NCBI GenBank assembly: GCA_001970855.1 | Contig: LSSN01004744.1 | Location: 1 to 50,413, forward strand | DNA: 50,413 nt | From: Smittium culicis | Taxonomy: Eukaryota; Kickxellomycota; Harpellomycetes; Harpellales; Legeriomycetaceae | Direction: 5' to 3' | Shown: piece after piece, positions 1-10,905 of the stretch | Position numbering within the stretch: the first letter of the stretch is position 1 | Layout: every line of letters begins with the position of its first letter | The notes under the pieces: model-generated | The model's database searches: none | What the model saw: the letters and a program-made list of their open reading frames with translations, nothing else | What the model was told of the DNA's origin: nothing | Translations under genes and position numbers: made by a program

Positions 1-696
1 CCCGGTCACCCAGGTGGCCATCCGTGCCTTCATCGGAGCCTTGATGAGGTCGGCGATCCATGTTTTTGATGTTGGCCACTTATGGTATGCACGCTCACGG
101 GCTGTGCTGGTGCGCATGAAAACTGAGGTTATACCCAGTTCGTCCCTGATACGTTCCATGGCCGCTGATTTTCCGACGTTGGCTACCATGCGGATTACCT
201 TGTCGATTTCTGACTGTATGGGCTTGCATCTGGCTTCGCTCATGCCAAATGCCTCCCCACCGTAACATCCAATCGGCATCAGCACCGAATTGGTGAACTT
301 GATTTTTAGAGCTGTGAGCACATCGGACCGTCTCAGGAAGCTGTAGGATGCGTATACAGCCTTCCTAACCTTGTTCTTGTTGTTCTTGATCGTCTTAGAT
401 ACATCATACTTGCTATTCATAATATAGCCCAAGTAGGTGTACTTGTCGGTGTAGTTGAATTTTTCGCATTGTAGGGTCTTATCAGTGCTCAACTACCCGC
501 TTATAGTCATAATCCCGCACTTGGAGGCATCCACAGCCATTATCCAAGTGTCCAACCATTTAGTTATGGTATTAATTTCGGAAGATGATTCGGCCAATAG
601 CACATCATCAGCAAATAGTAGCTCAGGTATGAATGAGACGAGCTCAGGCACCCTTGCTGAACTCCAAATAGATATTATATCAGATTGATAACGCAA
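1..696 (-). mobile_element. Degenerate non-LTR retrotransposon reverse transcriptase fragment
   Basis: Read on the minus strand, 696 to 493 encodes the RT catalytic core with the F-A-D-D box (FADDVLLAESSSEIN, around 615-570). An in-frame TAG at 493-495 interrupts it. The same frame then continues through TLQCEKF and a TYLGY block (the conserved stretch after RT palm in LINE-type elements), then YGGEAFGMS and GKSAAMERIRDELG, to the left edge. The 5' part of the ORF is missing: recognisable homology stops abruptly near 690, beside plain AT-rich DNA, which fits 5'-truncated LINE insertion. The remainder lies beyond the window. There are no LTRs. GC content is clearly higher than in the flanking DNA. 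It is a relic because of the stop and the truncation. The clade (Tad/I/L1-like) cannot be assigned from this fragment. Confidence 0.85.
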
Positions 697-3600
697 TTTT
701 CAACTATATGAGCACTTTTTCGTTAATTATGATTCTCTTTTTTTAAATTTCCTCTAAATTCCCACTTATGTCAGTTTATCAAATAGAGCAATATGGGGAA
801 ACCTGTTTTAGTTACTTCTATATTCAACTTAACATATTCAGATTTCTTGTTGATAATTTTCATTGACAAAATATCTATTATAATGTTTTCTATGGTCCAT
901 ATCACTCTTCAAATTTCCAGAATTTGGTTCGTTTTTTTAAAAATGTATGTTGTTTCATTATTTTTTATCATGAAACACTAATAATCTATTATTTATGCAA
1001 ATTTTAAGGAAAATAAATGAGAAGTGCACTCCCAGTTCGGCACTAGGAACCCAGAATTTTTAATTAATAAATCAAAGCAAAAAAAAACTCATCACACTAT
1101 TATTTTAATACTTTAAGTGAAAAAAATTCAAAAGTTAAATTTATTATTAGTATTTATTAAATGTATTATATATAGATCAAGATTCAATATTTATTGATTT
1201 ATTCTTTATCAATAGTGAATTATCCAGGAAAACGATATTTATTAATATATTTATTTATAACTTCCACCCATTATATCTGAAATTCATATGATTCGTATAT
1301 AATTGTTAGAGTTATTTCAATTATTAACTTGCCTTAATTGATAAAATGATCTAATTGTTTATATTTTTTACCTAGCTTTTGAGCAGTTAATTAATTAGGT
1401 TACAAATGATTTTGGTATGAGATTTTTTATTATTAATATTAAAAAAACTAATTATAAATTATTAAGCTTATAAATTATTATAGATACACAATCTATCTTT
1501 ATCATTATATAATTCGTTTTTTATATGTTTAATAAATTCTATTAAATTATTTTTGAAGTTTCAAAGAATTAATTTTATATAAATGTATTTAAGAGGCATT
1601 TTATACTTCAGCAGTGATGATTTTATTATATAAAGGCCCAAATTAGGCTTGATTTTAAATTTTATTAGTTCTTACTTGTATAAAAATATCGTTCAAAAAA
1701 ACTGATTTATCTTTAGTTTAAAGCTAATTATATAAATTTCAACCTTATTTGGAAATTAATTTAGATATAATGATTTTTTTTAGTATTTAATATGTTCTGC
1801 CTCATAAATCATTTAAATCAAAAATTTATTGACCTTTTAAAATAATAATAAAAAATATATATTTTAAAATAATAGAATAATAATAGCCTTTATGCAGTTT
1901 TATATAACTATAGGATTCATATTTAATAAAAATCTGTGTTACATTATTTACAAGTTTTATTTTGACTTAGCACAGAATATATTAAGCTGCTGTTAATTAA
2001 TAAATGTAAAGTATAAAATATCTAAACTATTTTATATATAATTTATTAACAAATAAATTTTTTGTATATTAATTTAATAAATTAAAGTGTGTATTAAAAT
2101 ATAAAGCAAAGAGTATATTCAAAATATATAATATTTAAATCAATTTTAAGTATAGGAATCAGTTAAAAAATAATAAATACCAGTAATAAGTATATAATTA
2201 TAATTTTTTATTTATTATTAAATTTAGCCATAAAGTAATAATATAAATCAAGGATTATAATATTAATATTTCAAATTCGTTTTTATTGATTTTATACAAA
2301 ATAAAACATAAAAAATTTTTCCATGTAAAAATTGATTAGCGACATTTAAATTAATTAGAAAGAAAAAATTAATTGTTAAAAAATTTTATTTTCTAAAAAA
2401 ACGTGCAGATAAGAAAATACTAACTGAAAAATGCTGTATATATTGATATTTTATATGAAATTTTCATAGAGTACTTAAAAAGAATTTTGCTTATAGTATA
2501 TAGGAAAATATGTTTCCGTAATAAAAATATAAACTAGTAATTAATTTTTTGATTATTAATCTTGATACCATTTTAGTGACCAATAATATTATTATCAAAC
2601 CACATTTTATCAATTTTATTTTCCTTTATAAGATATGATAGGTTTATAAATGGCAGAATCAGTCAATTAAGAAAAATTAAATGATAGAAAATAAATAAAA
2701 TGTTTTCATGCTTTAAAAAGTGTCACATATAGTAAAATTTTTTTACAGAAATAAAATATACATAATAAAACTTTTTAAAAAAATATATTTAGCCCCAAAT
2801 ATTTAAAATTCTTAAAATGGAAATATTATTACAAAAAGTCTACAGTTTTTTTTTTAAACGGATTTTATTTATAAAAAGTCTTCAGAAAAAGCTAGTTTTA
2901 CTTCTGCAACTTTTATTTTACTTTTTTCAATAATTTTTGTAAATAATCAAATTTTATAATTATTATTTTAAGGTTTTTTTTTTCTAGAGTATTTTAATAT
3001 TCATTTTTTTTTTATGGTTCTAAAATCTTAAGGAATAAGACGATTAATTCCAATATATTACTGAGTTTACTTTGATTAATCTAGATTGATTATAACAGTT
3101 AGCAGAAGTAATAATCGAATCAAAAACTATAAAATAAGGACTATAATTCCAAAAAAAAAATCAAAAATTAATTTAATGTGGATACATTTATATCTAATTT
3201 TTGCTTTTAATAAGTGAGTTAAGCTATTTTTAAAAGGTAAAATAAAAACATTTTGTAAATTAAATAGCAAAATTAATGTTATTTTAAGTATTAATTACAA
3301 AAAAATTCAAATAATGAATATTATTTAGTTCAAAAAAAGATAATATCTGGATTTATAAATAAATCAATTTATTTTATAGATTCATAAAAATAAAAAAAAT
3401 TTCAACCCCGATATTAGCATATTTTAAAATAAAATTAATTGGAGTAATATTTTTTTTAATAATATTAAATTTCACAGGAAATAAAAAAGTGTAAACTCAA
3501 ATAAAATCTCAATATAAAATTAATCATAAGAATAGTTTTCTTATTACTAAATAAAATAAATATTGCAAAGAATCAATTCAAACTCAAATTGCTAAATTAT

Positions 3601-4087
3601 TTAAACATGGATACTCTAAAAATAAATATAAAATACGAGTTATAAACCAAGTTTATATAACAAAATAATCAACACTAAAATAATTAGTCAAAATTTTACG
3701 GATTAAATACATATATTGTTGAAATTTATAAAAAGATACACCTATTTTTTATAATTTATAACCGTAAAAATAATTTAGATTGATACATCATATTTCTTTA
3801 TAGTGTCAAGTCTAATTTTTTTAATTTCTAAATTTTCGCCTCGTACTTAAATCACTTTTTTTTTTCTAAATGTTGATAATTAGCATATATATGATTAATT
3901 TCCTCAGAATATACTTTTATCACTACAAATTTAATTATTTTAAAATTATAATGCTTCTTAATTTAACCATTTTATATAGAGTAACTTTAGCTTGGAATTT
4001 TTTGGGTATTCTTCTGGTTTCCCAGATTCTATACATGTTTTTTTGGCTTATGAATATTATGGAGAATGAAAATAGTCTAAATAGCTA
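697..4087. other. AT-rich intergenic DNA, no gene seen
   Basis: About 3.4 kb of very AT-rich sequence; hand-counted lines near 1150 and 2170 are roughly 8-12% GC. Homopolymer A and T runs are frequent. The longest reading frames are short, low-complexity and without recognisable motifs. No RNA gene was recognised. Confidence 0.7.
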
Positions 4088-4283
4088 TTAACACTTTCCC
4101 GTGCGGTAGACTAATTTTGGATGATCAAATATAGCCAACCGCGTTCATTGAAAATCGTATAATTCCGAGGCTTAAAGATATATTGGTATAATTCAAATTA
4201 AAAAAAAAATAAAGAATCTTATAAATGACTATCGAATCAATAAATTCGCCTTTTTTAAAGAGTGTTGGACGGGAAAGGGTTAA
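4088..4283 (-). mobile_element. TTAA-flanked MITE, copy 1
   Basis: The element occupies 4092-4279 (188 bp) between TTAA at 4088-4091 and TTAA at 4280-4283. The left end reads CACTTTCCCGTGCGGTAGAC. The right end, reversed, reads CCCTTTCCCGTCCAACACTC. The inverted repeat is good over about the first 11 bases and then diverges, so the element has two distinguishable ends. The CCGTCCAAC end is on the right here (minus orientation by my convention). It has no coding capacity. TTAA target duplications and CCCT-type termini point to piggyBac-family mobilisation (family knowledge); the assignment is inferred from ends alone. Confidence 0.8.
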
Positions 4284-5054
4284 AGTTTCATTTTTTTTGC
4301 TTCATTTTTTCCTTTTAATGGCTTTATTTATTAAATAGAGTGCTTTTTGAGCAAGGTTATACATATAAATTGAATTTATATTAATTTTTTGTATAAGGAT
4401 AAAACAGGATAAAAATCATGCGTTTTCTTTCGTTTTATTTTTTTTTTAAAAATAAGTATATATATACTATTTATTTTCAGAAATGACCGATTACAAATGA
4501 ATCCAGGTGATTATTTGTGACACCAACTACTGCCGTATTTTTTTCCTTGAATTTTTCAAATCAATATTTATTAAAAACAAATGAAATTTTTGTTGTATGT
4601 ATAAGATTTTTCAAGAAAAAAGTATTTTGGTGTAATAGTAATTAAATTAATGCTGATTTACGTACAGTAATTATTGCTAGCATCACCTAAACTTATATAC
4701 AAAACCAGTTTCAGCAAATTTACTTAGTACTTCTTTATTTTTCTTCATTTAAGAAATAGAAACACTAACCTTTTTGTGTTTAAATGTGTAAAAGCTTTCA
4801 AATAAAACATTTAAAGTTTAGAAATAGTATGGGGAAAAAAAATCGTGTGGAACTACTGTACTTTATTGATAGCTCTATAGGTAAAAAGATATTTTAGAAG
4901 ACTTGATCTACTCATTCAAAATTAATCTGGATACTTTTAAGGTTGGATTATCAATGTAACTTTTTTATTAGGTATTTGACATGATTATTTTACGTCTCTT
5001 TAAAGACTTTGAATACTATAAGTTATTTTTGAGTATATAATCTAATTGTTCAGT
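4284..5054. other. AT-rich spacer between two MITE copies
   Basis: About 770 bp of AT-rich DNA lie between two same-orientation MITE copies. I see no gene, RNA or repeat in it beyond homopolymer runs. Confidence 0.6.
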
Positions 5055-5251
5055 TTAACCCTTTCAAGGGTGTTAGATTATTTTTAACCTACAAAATATA
5101 ACCGACAGCGTTTAATTAAAATTATTTAATTACGAGAACTTAAGAATTATTGGCTTATTTCATATTATAAGCAAATAATAATTATACATATAAATAATAC
5201 ACGAATCATAAAACTGATTTGTTAAAATAGTATTGGACGGGAAAGGGTTAA
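5055..5251 (-). mobile_element. TTAA-flanked MITE, copy 2
   Basis: The element spans 5059-5247 (189 bp) with perfect TTAA at 5055-5058 and 5248-5251. The left end CCCTTTCAAGGGTGTTAGAT and right end (reversed) CCCTTTCCCGTCCAATACTA match copy 1 in the same orientation. Internally it shares the AACCGACAGCGTTTAATTAA block, equivalent to the GCCAAC..GCGTTCA block of other copies, and the ATGATTCG-like block near the other end. Non-coding. Confidence 0.85.
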
Positions 5252-6208
5252 TATAGATGATTTCCTCGACAATCAATTGGATGTTATGGAATAGTTAATC
5301 AGATAAAATTAAGATTGTGCTATTTATTGGATTTAAACTAAAGCTCATGTAATGTTGTTGTACCTAGGCTCGGCCAATAAGCAAAAACAATTCAAACTAA
5401 ATACTAAAATAATCAGCAACTTTGTTGTTTTGCAGTAAATAGATAAAAGCTTGAGCGTATCTATTGGTTGGTAGATTGATCTCATTCCGCTTTAGGTACA
5501 CAGCTGGTTTTCCTTCAGCGGAATTTACTTGCATTAGCATTTTTATGCCTTGCAGAAATAATACTATTTTTTAGTTTACTTGTCCGCACAGCTTCTAGTA
5601 AGTTATTAGGTCAATAAAACTCCACAATAAATATACTTCTCATCAGATTATTTCAATAAGTATAGTTTTGGGAAAAAAGGGCTTATAAACAGGAATTTAA
5701 AAATAAACGTACTATAAACTAAATTAACTTTTTATATAGCATGCTTTATTGTATAATAACTAATATAATAAATGCAGCTTTATTTATCGTCGCCATTAGA
5801 GAGTAACAATGATAAAATATAAAAATTACTAGTTATCTATTCAATGGCGAGTGTTGTGTACATTTTCAACTCAAGAACATACTCTGAAAAACTTCAATTT
5901 GTAGACATTTTTAATAATCGTTTTGTATGGAAACTATTTAAAAAATTTTTCTAGCTTAAATATAATTAAAACTTTTGTGATTGGAAAAAGAAAAATATAG
6001 TTTTATTAGTGGTACTAATCAATATATTTTAATTAATAAAAAAATTTATGCTCAAGTGTCTAAAGAATATTTCACTAAAATTATATAAAGTCGTAATATT
6101 ACCATTATTTTTGCGATTCATCAACCAAATTTATTCATCAGGGATAAAAAGAAGTGAAGTATAAACAAGAGTATTTATATTTTAAAATAAAAAGTCAAGA
6201 AAACAAAA
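5252..6208. other. Intergenic region upstream of the orphan secreted protein
   Basis: AT-rich, but 5340-5620 is noticeably more GC-rich than its surroundings. It contains an 8-bp perfect inverted repeat, ATTCCGCT at 5484-5491 and AGCGGAAT at 5517-5524, with a 25-nt loop. No supportable ORF or known RNA. The last ~100 bp before the ATG at 6209 are A-rich, as in a typical fungal leader. Confidence 0.5.
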
Positions 6209-6979
6209 ATGTATTCGTTTTACTCGGTTGCAACTACAGCCGTTGTTTTTACTATGAACTTCATAGCCTCTAGCTCCTCTCCCACATCTTCAGGAGGTGC
6301 ACCAAGATCTTATGTTCACTCCTGTTGGCCCCGTCGCGACGCCATACCAAACTCTTTAAAAAATAAATTTAATAGCACACTGAAAAAAACATTCGAATAT
6401 TTTCCAGAGGGAGGAAAATGTGATGTTAACGCAATACAAAGGCGTACCACGGTTGTTCTTCGATCTGCAATGGTATTTACAGAAACCCAGATAAACACTC
6501 TTAGTTATAATGAGTTAAATATTGACAAATTGAGCGATAAAAAAGACAAATCTAAAGCAAATATTCTTGGAAGATGCAAAATAGCAATTGAAAATGCAGA
6601 TTATGGAAATTTATTGGTTAAAGACCCGGAATACACAATTCTCAGCAAAAATATACTATCAGAATGCCACATTCAAGATATTATAAGTTTGATCCTTATG
6701 ATTGATACAGAATCCATCGAGTATTATAGAATTAATTTGAATCAATTAAATAATCAGACTCCGAAATCCGTAAAATCAAAGGAAAAGCAAATAAAAGTCG
6801 CCACTAAGCTTGATATAATTTCAAAAAACCACAAAATTTCTTTAGATATTATTAAAACTCTTATCTGTGTTACCAAAGGAGAGTGCCAAGAAAGTTATGA
6901 CAATAAATTTATAGGTGAAATGATAGGCTTACTCGCAAATAATGTTAATATACTGAAAGCAGTAAAGTTTGATTATTAA
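6209..6979 (+). CDS. Orphan predicted secreted protein with six cysteines
   Basis: A single-exon ORF of 256 residues starting at the first ATG. Residues 1-20 carry a short hydrophobic stretch (VATTAVVFTMNFIA) followed by a Ser/Thr/Pro run, so a cleaved signal peptide ending around residue 20-28 is plausible. Six cysteines follow (39, 71, 123, 153, 220, 226), an even number suited to three disulfides. The mature part looks helical and polar, with a Lys-rich stretch around 187-200. I do not recognise the family. Codon use is A/T-ending like the rest of the window, and an ORF this long is unlikely by chance at this base composition. It is flanked by intergenic DNA on both sides and has no operon-like neighbour. 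It could be a lineage-specific secreted or surface protein. Alternatives are an N-terminally membrane-anchored protein or a decayed exon of a larger gene. Confidence 0.7.
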   Translation: MYSFYSVATTAVVFTMNFIASSSSPTSSGGAPRSYVHSCWPRRDAIPNSLKNKFNSTLKKTFEYFPEGGKCDVNAIQRRTTVVLRSAMVFTETQINTLSYNELNIDKLSDKKDKSKANILGRCKIAIENADYGNLLVKDPEYTILSKNILSECHIQDIISLILMIDTESIEYYRINLNQLNNQTPKSVKSKEKQIKVATKLDIISKNHKISLDIIKTLICVTKGECQESYDNKFIGEMIGLLANNVNILKAVKFDY

Positions 6980-7590
6980 TATTTTTAGTTAAATTTCATA
7001 TTCGACCCGTATTGTTAGAACTAATCGATTTTAAAATCCTCAATAAAATATTTTTCTAAGTACTATAGCTTATTATAAATTTTTTTAGGAATAAAATTAG
7101 ATATTTAGATCTTTTTTGTAATTTTGAAAATTAGCTTATAGCTATTTAAAATCATATTTATTATTTATTTCGCTGTCTAATATATTACTTGGTATAATTA
7201 TATACAAAGCTCGATGAGATTATATATCTTTGTATAACCCTAAGAGCCAATTATATGAATTTGGTATTTATTTAAAAAGATATTAATTTGCTGTTTTTTT
7301 TTCTTTTAAACAAAGATAATCCAAGATTCTCATTATACAAAAAGTTTTTTTTCAACACCAAAATACCAACTTTATTTGATCTTTACCATCTTAACCATCT
7401 TTATATACAAACTATTCATTACTTTATTCTTACTATATTACTCTATTATACTTATCACTATCATTATTTCTCTCTATTAAACACCATTTCTTATTAAAAG
7501 TAAACACTATGTATTTACACGAAAAAGATATAAAACCCCCGCTTTCTTAATATCACTTTTCTTAATTTATCGAACGTTTATGACGGGAAA
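6980..7590. other. AT-rich intergenic DNA, no gene seen
   Basis: A-rich then pyrimidine-rich sequence with no motif-bearing ORF. A 69-residue frame at 7288-7497 is Phe/Tyr/Leu/His low complexity, typical of a T-rich strand, and I do not call it. Confidence 0.55.
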
Positions 7591-7599
7591 AACCCAATA

Positions 7600-7945
7600 A
7601 ATAAAATTTGAATAACTTTTTACCCCTGTTCCAACTTGTGTGTGCCAGAGTCGGTCGACCACATATTTCTGAGCTGCAGCCGGTTCATACCCAAGCCGAT
7701 CAGCACTGACGAAAAAAGCTTACTTTATATTTTCAACCAAGCTCAGTTGGGGCTAGTTGGAAAACTCCTTGTGGTGGGGGGGGGGGTCTAAAGGTTCTTT
7801 GATCCAGATTTGAGCTGGAAATAGCCAAAATTTTGAGCGGCATCCGCGTGCCCAAAACACTTATACTGCAACGATTAAGCGATTCATGAGAACATTTGAA
7901 TCAGTGCTCAGTGGGTAAAGAGATTATAGAGCCGCGGAGAGCGGT
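7600..7945. other. GC-richer island of unknown origin with a poly-G tract
   Basis: About 345 bp with markedly higher GC than either flank and sharp edges; it ends in an A8/T7 run. It contains a run of about 11 G near 7776-7787, a tRNA D-arm-like GCTCAGTTGG at 7741-7750, and several stop-free minus-strand segments in different frames, such as one reading SVLIGLGMNRLQLRNMWS. The interrupted frames suggest a degraded piece of formerly coding or mobile DNA, but I cannot name a family. No complete tRNA can be folded around the D-arm-like string. Confidence 0.4.
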
Positions 7946-9510
7946 CGGTTGAAAAAAAATTTTTTTAATACTTTTTTTAAATTTTTAAATATTTTATAAT
8001 AGTTTTTTGTATATGTTTAAACTATACTTAATAAGATCTCTGAGAAAACATGAATTCCAAAAAACACGAATTAATAGTTACAATTATTTAAAATGACTTG
8101 ATGAATTGCAAGCGCTTGTTTTCAGGGTTGATAAGATTCCAGAATTATTTTATATAAATTTATAAATAATTTTTGTACTGCAAAATATATTTATATTTTT
8201 TTTTGGTGGAATTTTTTTCTTTTACCTAGATAATTAGGTAAAAAAAAATCTAAATGTTTTTAATGTTTTTTTTATAAAATAAAAAAGATAAAAAACAAGT
8301 TTTATTGCTAATGAAAATAATATATAATTAACTTGTATCACTGTTTACAGAGCTATTTACAATAGATCTGTTCTTGAAGTATTAAAAATTTTTTTTTTGA
8401 ATGCTACTATTAAAAGGAATTTTTTATTTTGTATTTATTCACTAAATATGACTGTTCCCCCCTCCCCAATTTGTAAGAAAATGGCATCAATATTTTTCAG
8501 TTAATAAAAAGTACTATTAAGTTTTACCTTATTTTCAAAAAAAATACTATGTTTGTTATCCTTCCTAAAAATATTGCAAGTATCATGTAATGTGATTGAT
8601 AATATATTTTGGCCTCAAATATTAATATAGAAAGAAAGAAAATAAAAGAAAGCTGATGGGCAGTAAAAAGTTATCAGGTAGAGTTTTTGGGCTAAGAAAT
8701 AATCACAAATTTTCATTAATGTGATTTTCCAGGTAGGTATAGAGTTTATTTTTAGGTTGGTGCATTAATCATAACAAACTACGTTATACACAAAAAAAAA
8801 GATATATCTGATACTAATCCGATTATTGGCTTGTATATAGTAGTAGCAAGTAGTTAATATAGCTGTAAGTCATAAATGAATCAATAGGCTCATAATCTTT
8901 AAACATTGAACAGTTAAGAGGTTATCAAGATGGGATTATTATATAGAGAATCGCAAATATATACGGAAATTTTGTGAAATAATTTATTTACGGGGGGTTT
9001 TGATAAGGCGTGTGTTTGTGGACAAGAAAAAAGCAATATTACATACAAGTTGTGGGCTTGGCAAATATAATAATGGGTTTTTAGTGGGGATGCATTTTCC
9101 TTTATAGTAATAAAATAGTATTGATAGGAGGGGTTGGGGGTATATAGAAAGTTTGGGTATTATATGTGGCATCAAGTGCGTATAGTTTAGAGGTGATGAT
9201 TTGAAGTGAGAATGGTCTTGGGATTTTGGTACAAGATGTGCAGTTAACGCGCAAAATAGCGGGAAAAGTAGAGTAGGCTTTTGGGGCCAAAAGAGGGAGG
9301 CTCCTGGGGCTGTTAAATCTTGTGTATGGCTTATTGGCTAATACTTGTGACCTCTAACCGTATATGGCCAATTAGTATAAGCTAAATAAGGTAAGAGCAA
9401 ATCGATGATCTTATAGGGCAGAGTGGATAGCAAATATTAGGCATTTGCGTAAATAAAAAAGACAAACATTGAGTTTTATGAAGTATACAAATAGAGGCAA
9501 AATACATGTA
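7946..9510. other. Intergenic DNA upstream of the Sec9-like gene
   Basis: 7946-8640 is AT-rich. From about 8640 to 9660 the plus strand becomes purine/G-biased (the minus strand is C/T-rich), with higher complexity. The two short minus-strand frames there (8984-9290) are Pro/Thr/Ile-rich, have no motif and overlap each other in different frames, so I do not call them. Confidence 0.5.
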
Positions 9511-9512
9511 AA

Positions 9513-9594
9513 GAAAACCCAGCAAATGGAAATAAGTATAAAAAAGAAAACTCAGCAAATGGAAATAAGTATAAAAAAAGAAAACTCAGCAAAT
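9513..9594. repeat. Short tandem repeat, ~33-34 bp unit, about 2.5 copies
   Basis: Unit 1 is 9513-9545, unit 2 is 9546-9579, and a partial unit 3 starts at 9580 and breaks off after CAGCAAATAAA. Units begin GAAAACYCAGCAAATGGAAA and differ by one C/T change and one A in the terminal A run. Confidence 0.85.
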
Positions 9595-9891
9595 AAAGTC
9601 GAGTTGGCAAAAGAGTAGTTTGTATTGAGAGTAAGAAATAAAAAAGGGCTTATTTTCCACCCCCAATACCAAACTTCTAATACTTATTCATAAAGCTTCA
9701 TTAACGTTTTTAAGCTGTTACACTCTACAAAAGTATTTATAAATATCTTTTTATTGCTTCAAGATTCCAACTCAAGTTCGCTGAATTTTCTTTTTATTTT
9801 GATTTTAGCGAAGCTATCTGCTATTGATTCATAAGAGCTTTTTTTAGCAAACAGAATTATTCATTCTTTTACGTTCTACATACTTTAAAAG

Positions 9892-9899
9892 TATATATA
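9892..9899 (+). promoter_or_regulatory. Candidate TATA box of the Sec9-like gene
   Basis: TATATATA-like string (GTATATATAGGG context) 87-94 bp upstream of the ATG at 9986. It is one of the few strong TATA elements followed by non-AT sequence in this region. The call rests on position and sequence only; the genome is so AT-rich that chance matches are common. Confidence 0.4.
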
Positions 9900-9985
9900 G
9901 GGCATTCTTTTATAATTTTGACTTCTTTATTTAAACTCAAGTCTCCCGCAGTACCTTATTTCCGAAATACCAAGCTATCTTAAAG

Positions 9986-10905
9986 ATGAATGATTTCAAA
10001 AAGTACCAAAGCAACAGGGTTGATTCGCCTTCGCGCCAGGCTGCATATGAGCAGACAGGCTACAACCCCCAAAATGAGGAGAGCGATGATGATGACATTG
10101 ACATGATCAAGAATAGAATTGTTGAAGTCAAGCAAGACTCTCTAGCCTCAACCCGTAATGCGCTCGCAAAGATAAAGAAAACCGAAACGGTCGCTGTAAA
10201 AACTATGGATACTCTTGGGCAACAATCAGGTAATTCCCTTTTACTCTTCATTCCAACACAATAATAAAATCCATTTTGCCCCTATTAAGTTTTATACCCT
10301 TTATTATCATTGATAAAAGCTTATTGATTTAATGTGGCCCCTTTTTTTTATTTCATTTCTAAAAAATAGCTCAGCTGAACCGGATTGACAAGACTGTTGA
10401 TGTGACCAACGTTCGTGCTGATGAGTCTATAGAAAAAACGTCAAACTTGCGAACTTTAAACAAGTCCATATTCAGTTTTAGCTTTGGAAACCCGTTTAAT
10501 AGCAAGAAGAAGCGACAAGCGGAATTGGATAAGGCCAAGCAGGCACAGGAACACAGTATCCAAGAAGCCGAGCGTATCAGAAACCAAAACTACGAGTCCA
10601 AGAAGCGCATCGAAAACTCGACAAGCTACAAGTCAGGAAGCAGGTACGACTCCAGCAGACAGCTCACGAAAGAAGAGCGCGAAAAGTACACATACGACGA
10701 AGATGAAGACCCAGAGATAGAGAATGAAATTAACGATAATTTGAACGAAATAAGCGATGTTGTTGGCGGGCTGAAGAAAATGGCCCTTGGCATGGGTCAG
10801 GAAATCGAAACCCAGAACGCTCAACTAAACAGAATCCAGAACAAAACTGATGATACCTCTGCAAAGATTGCTATCTCACAACACCACTTGCGCAAAATCA
10901 AATAG
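9986..10905 (+). CDS. SEC9: SNAP-25/Sec9-family t-SNARE (Qb+Qc)
   Basis: Exons 9986-10229 and 10370-10905; the 140-bp intron has a GTAATT donor and an AATAG acceptor. The product is 259 residues. It carries two SNARE helices: Qb at about 35-100, with zero-layer Gln 80 in LGQQSAQLNRI just before the splice site, and Qc at about 195-259, with the EIETQNAQLNRI ionic-layer segment. The linker is charged and includes FGNPF. The family supplies two helices of the four-helix exocytic SNARE bundle together with a syntaxin (Sso-type) and an R-SNARE (Snc-type) at the plasma membrane. It lacks the long N-terminal extension of yeast Sec9 (about 650 residues) and is close to animal SNAP-25 in size. It has no cysteine at all, so palmitoyl anchoring as in SNAP-25 is not possible. 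The start is the first in-frame ATG; a candidate TATA lies ~90 bp upstream. Confidence 0.93.

Noticed and set aside
3870..4091. 73-codon plus-strand ORF
   Set aside because: Hydrophobic low-complexity translation of T-rich DNA that runs into the TTAA flank of MITE copy 1; no family motif.
7741..7790. tRNA gene or tRNA-derived SINE suggested by GCTCAGTTGG
   Set aside because: No acceptor stem, anticodon arm or correct B box (GGTTCTTTGATCC is two bases too long), so it is only a D-arm-like string.
8984..9290. Two overlapping 62-63 codon minus-strand ORFs
   Set aside because: They overlap in different frames, have no motif, and reflect the C/T bias of the minus strand.
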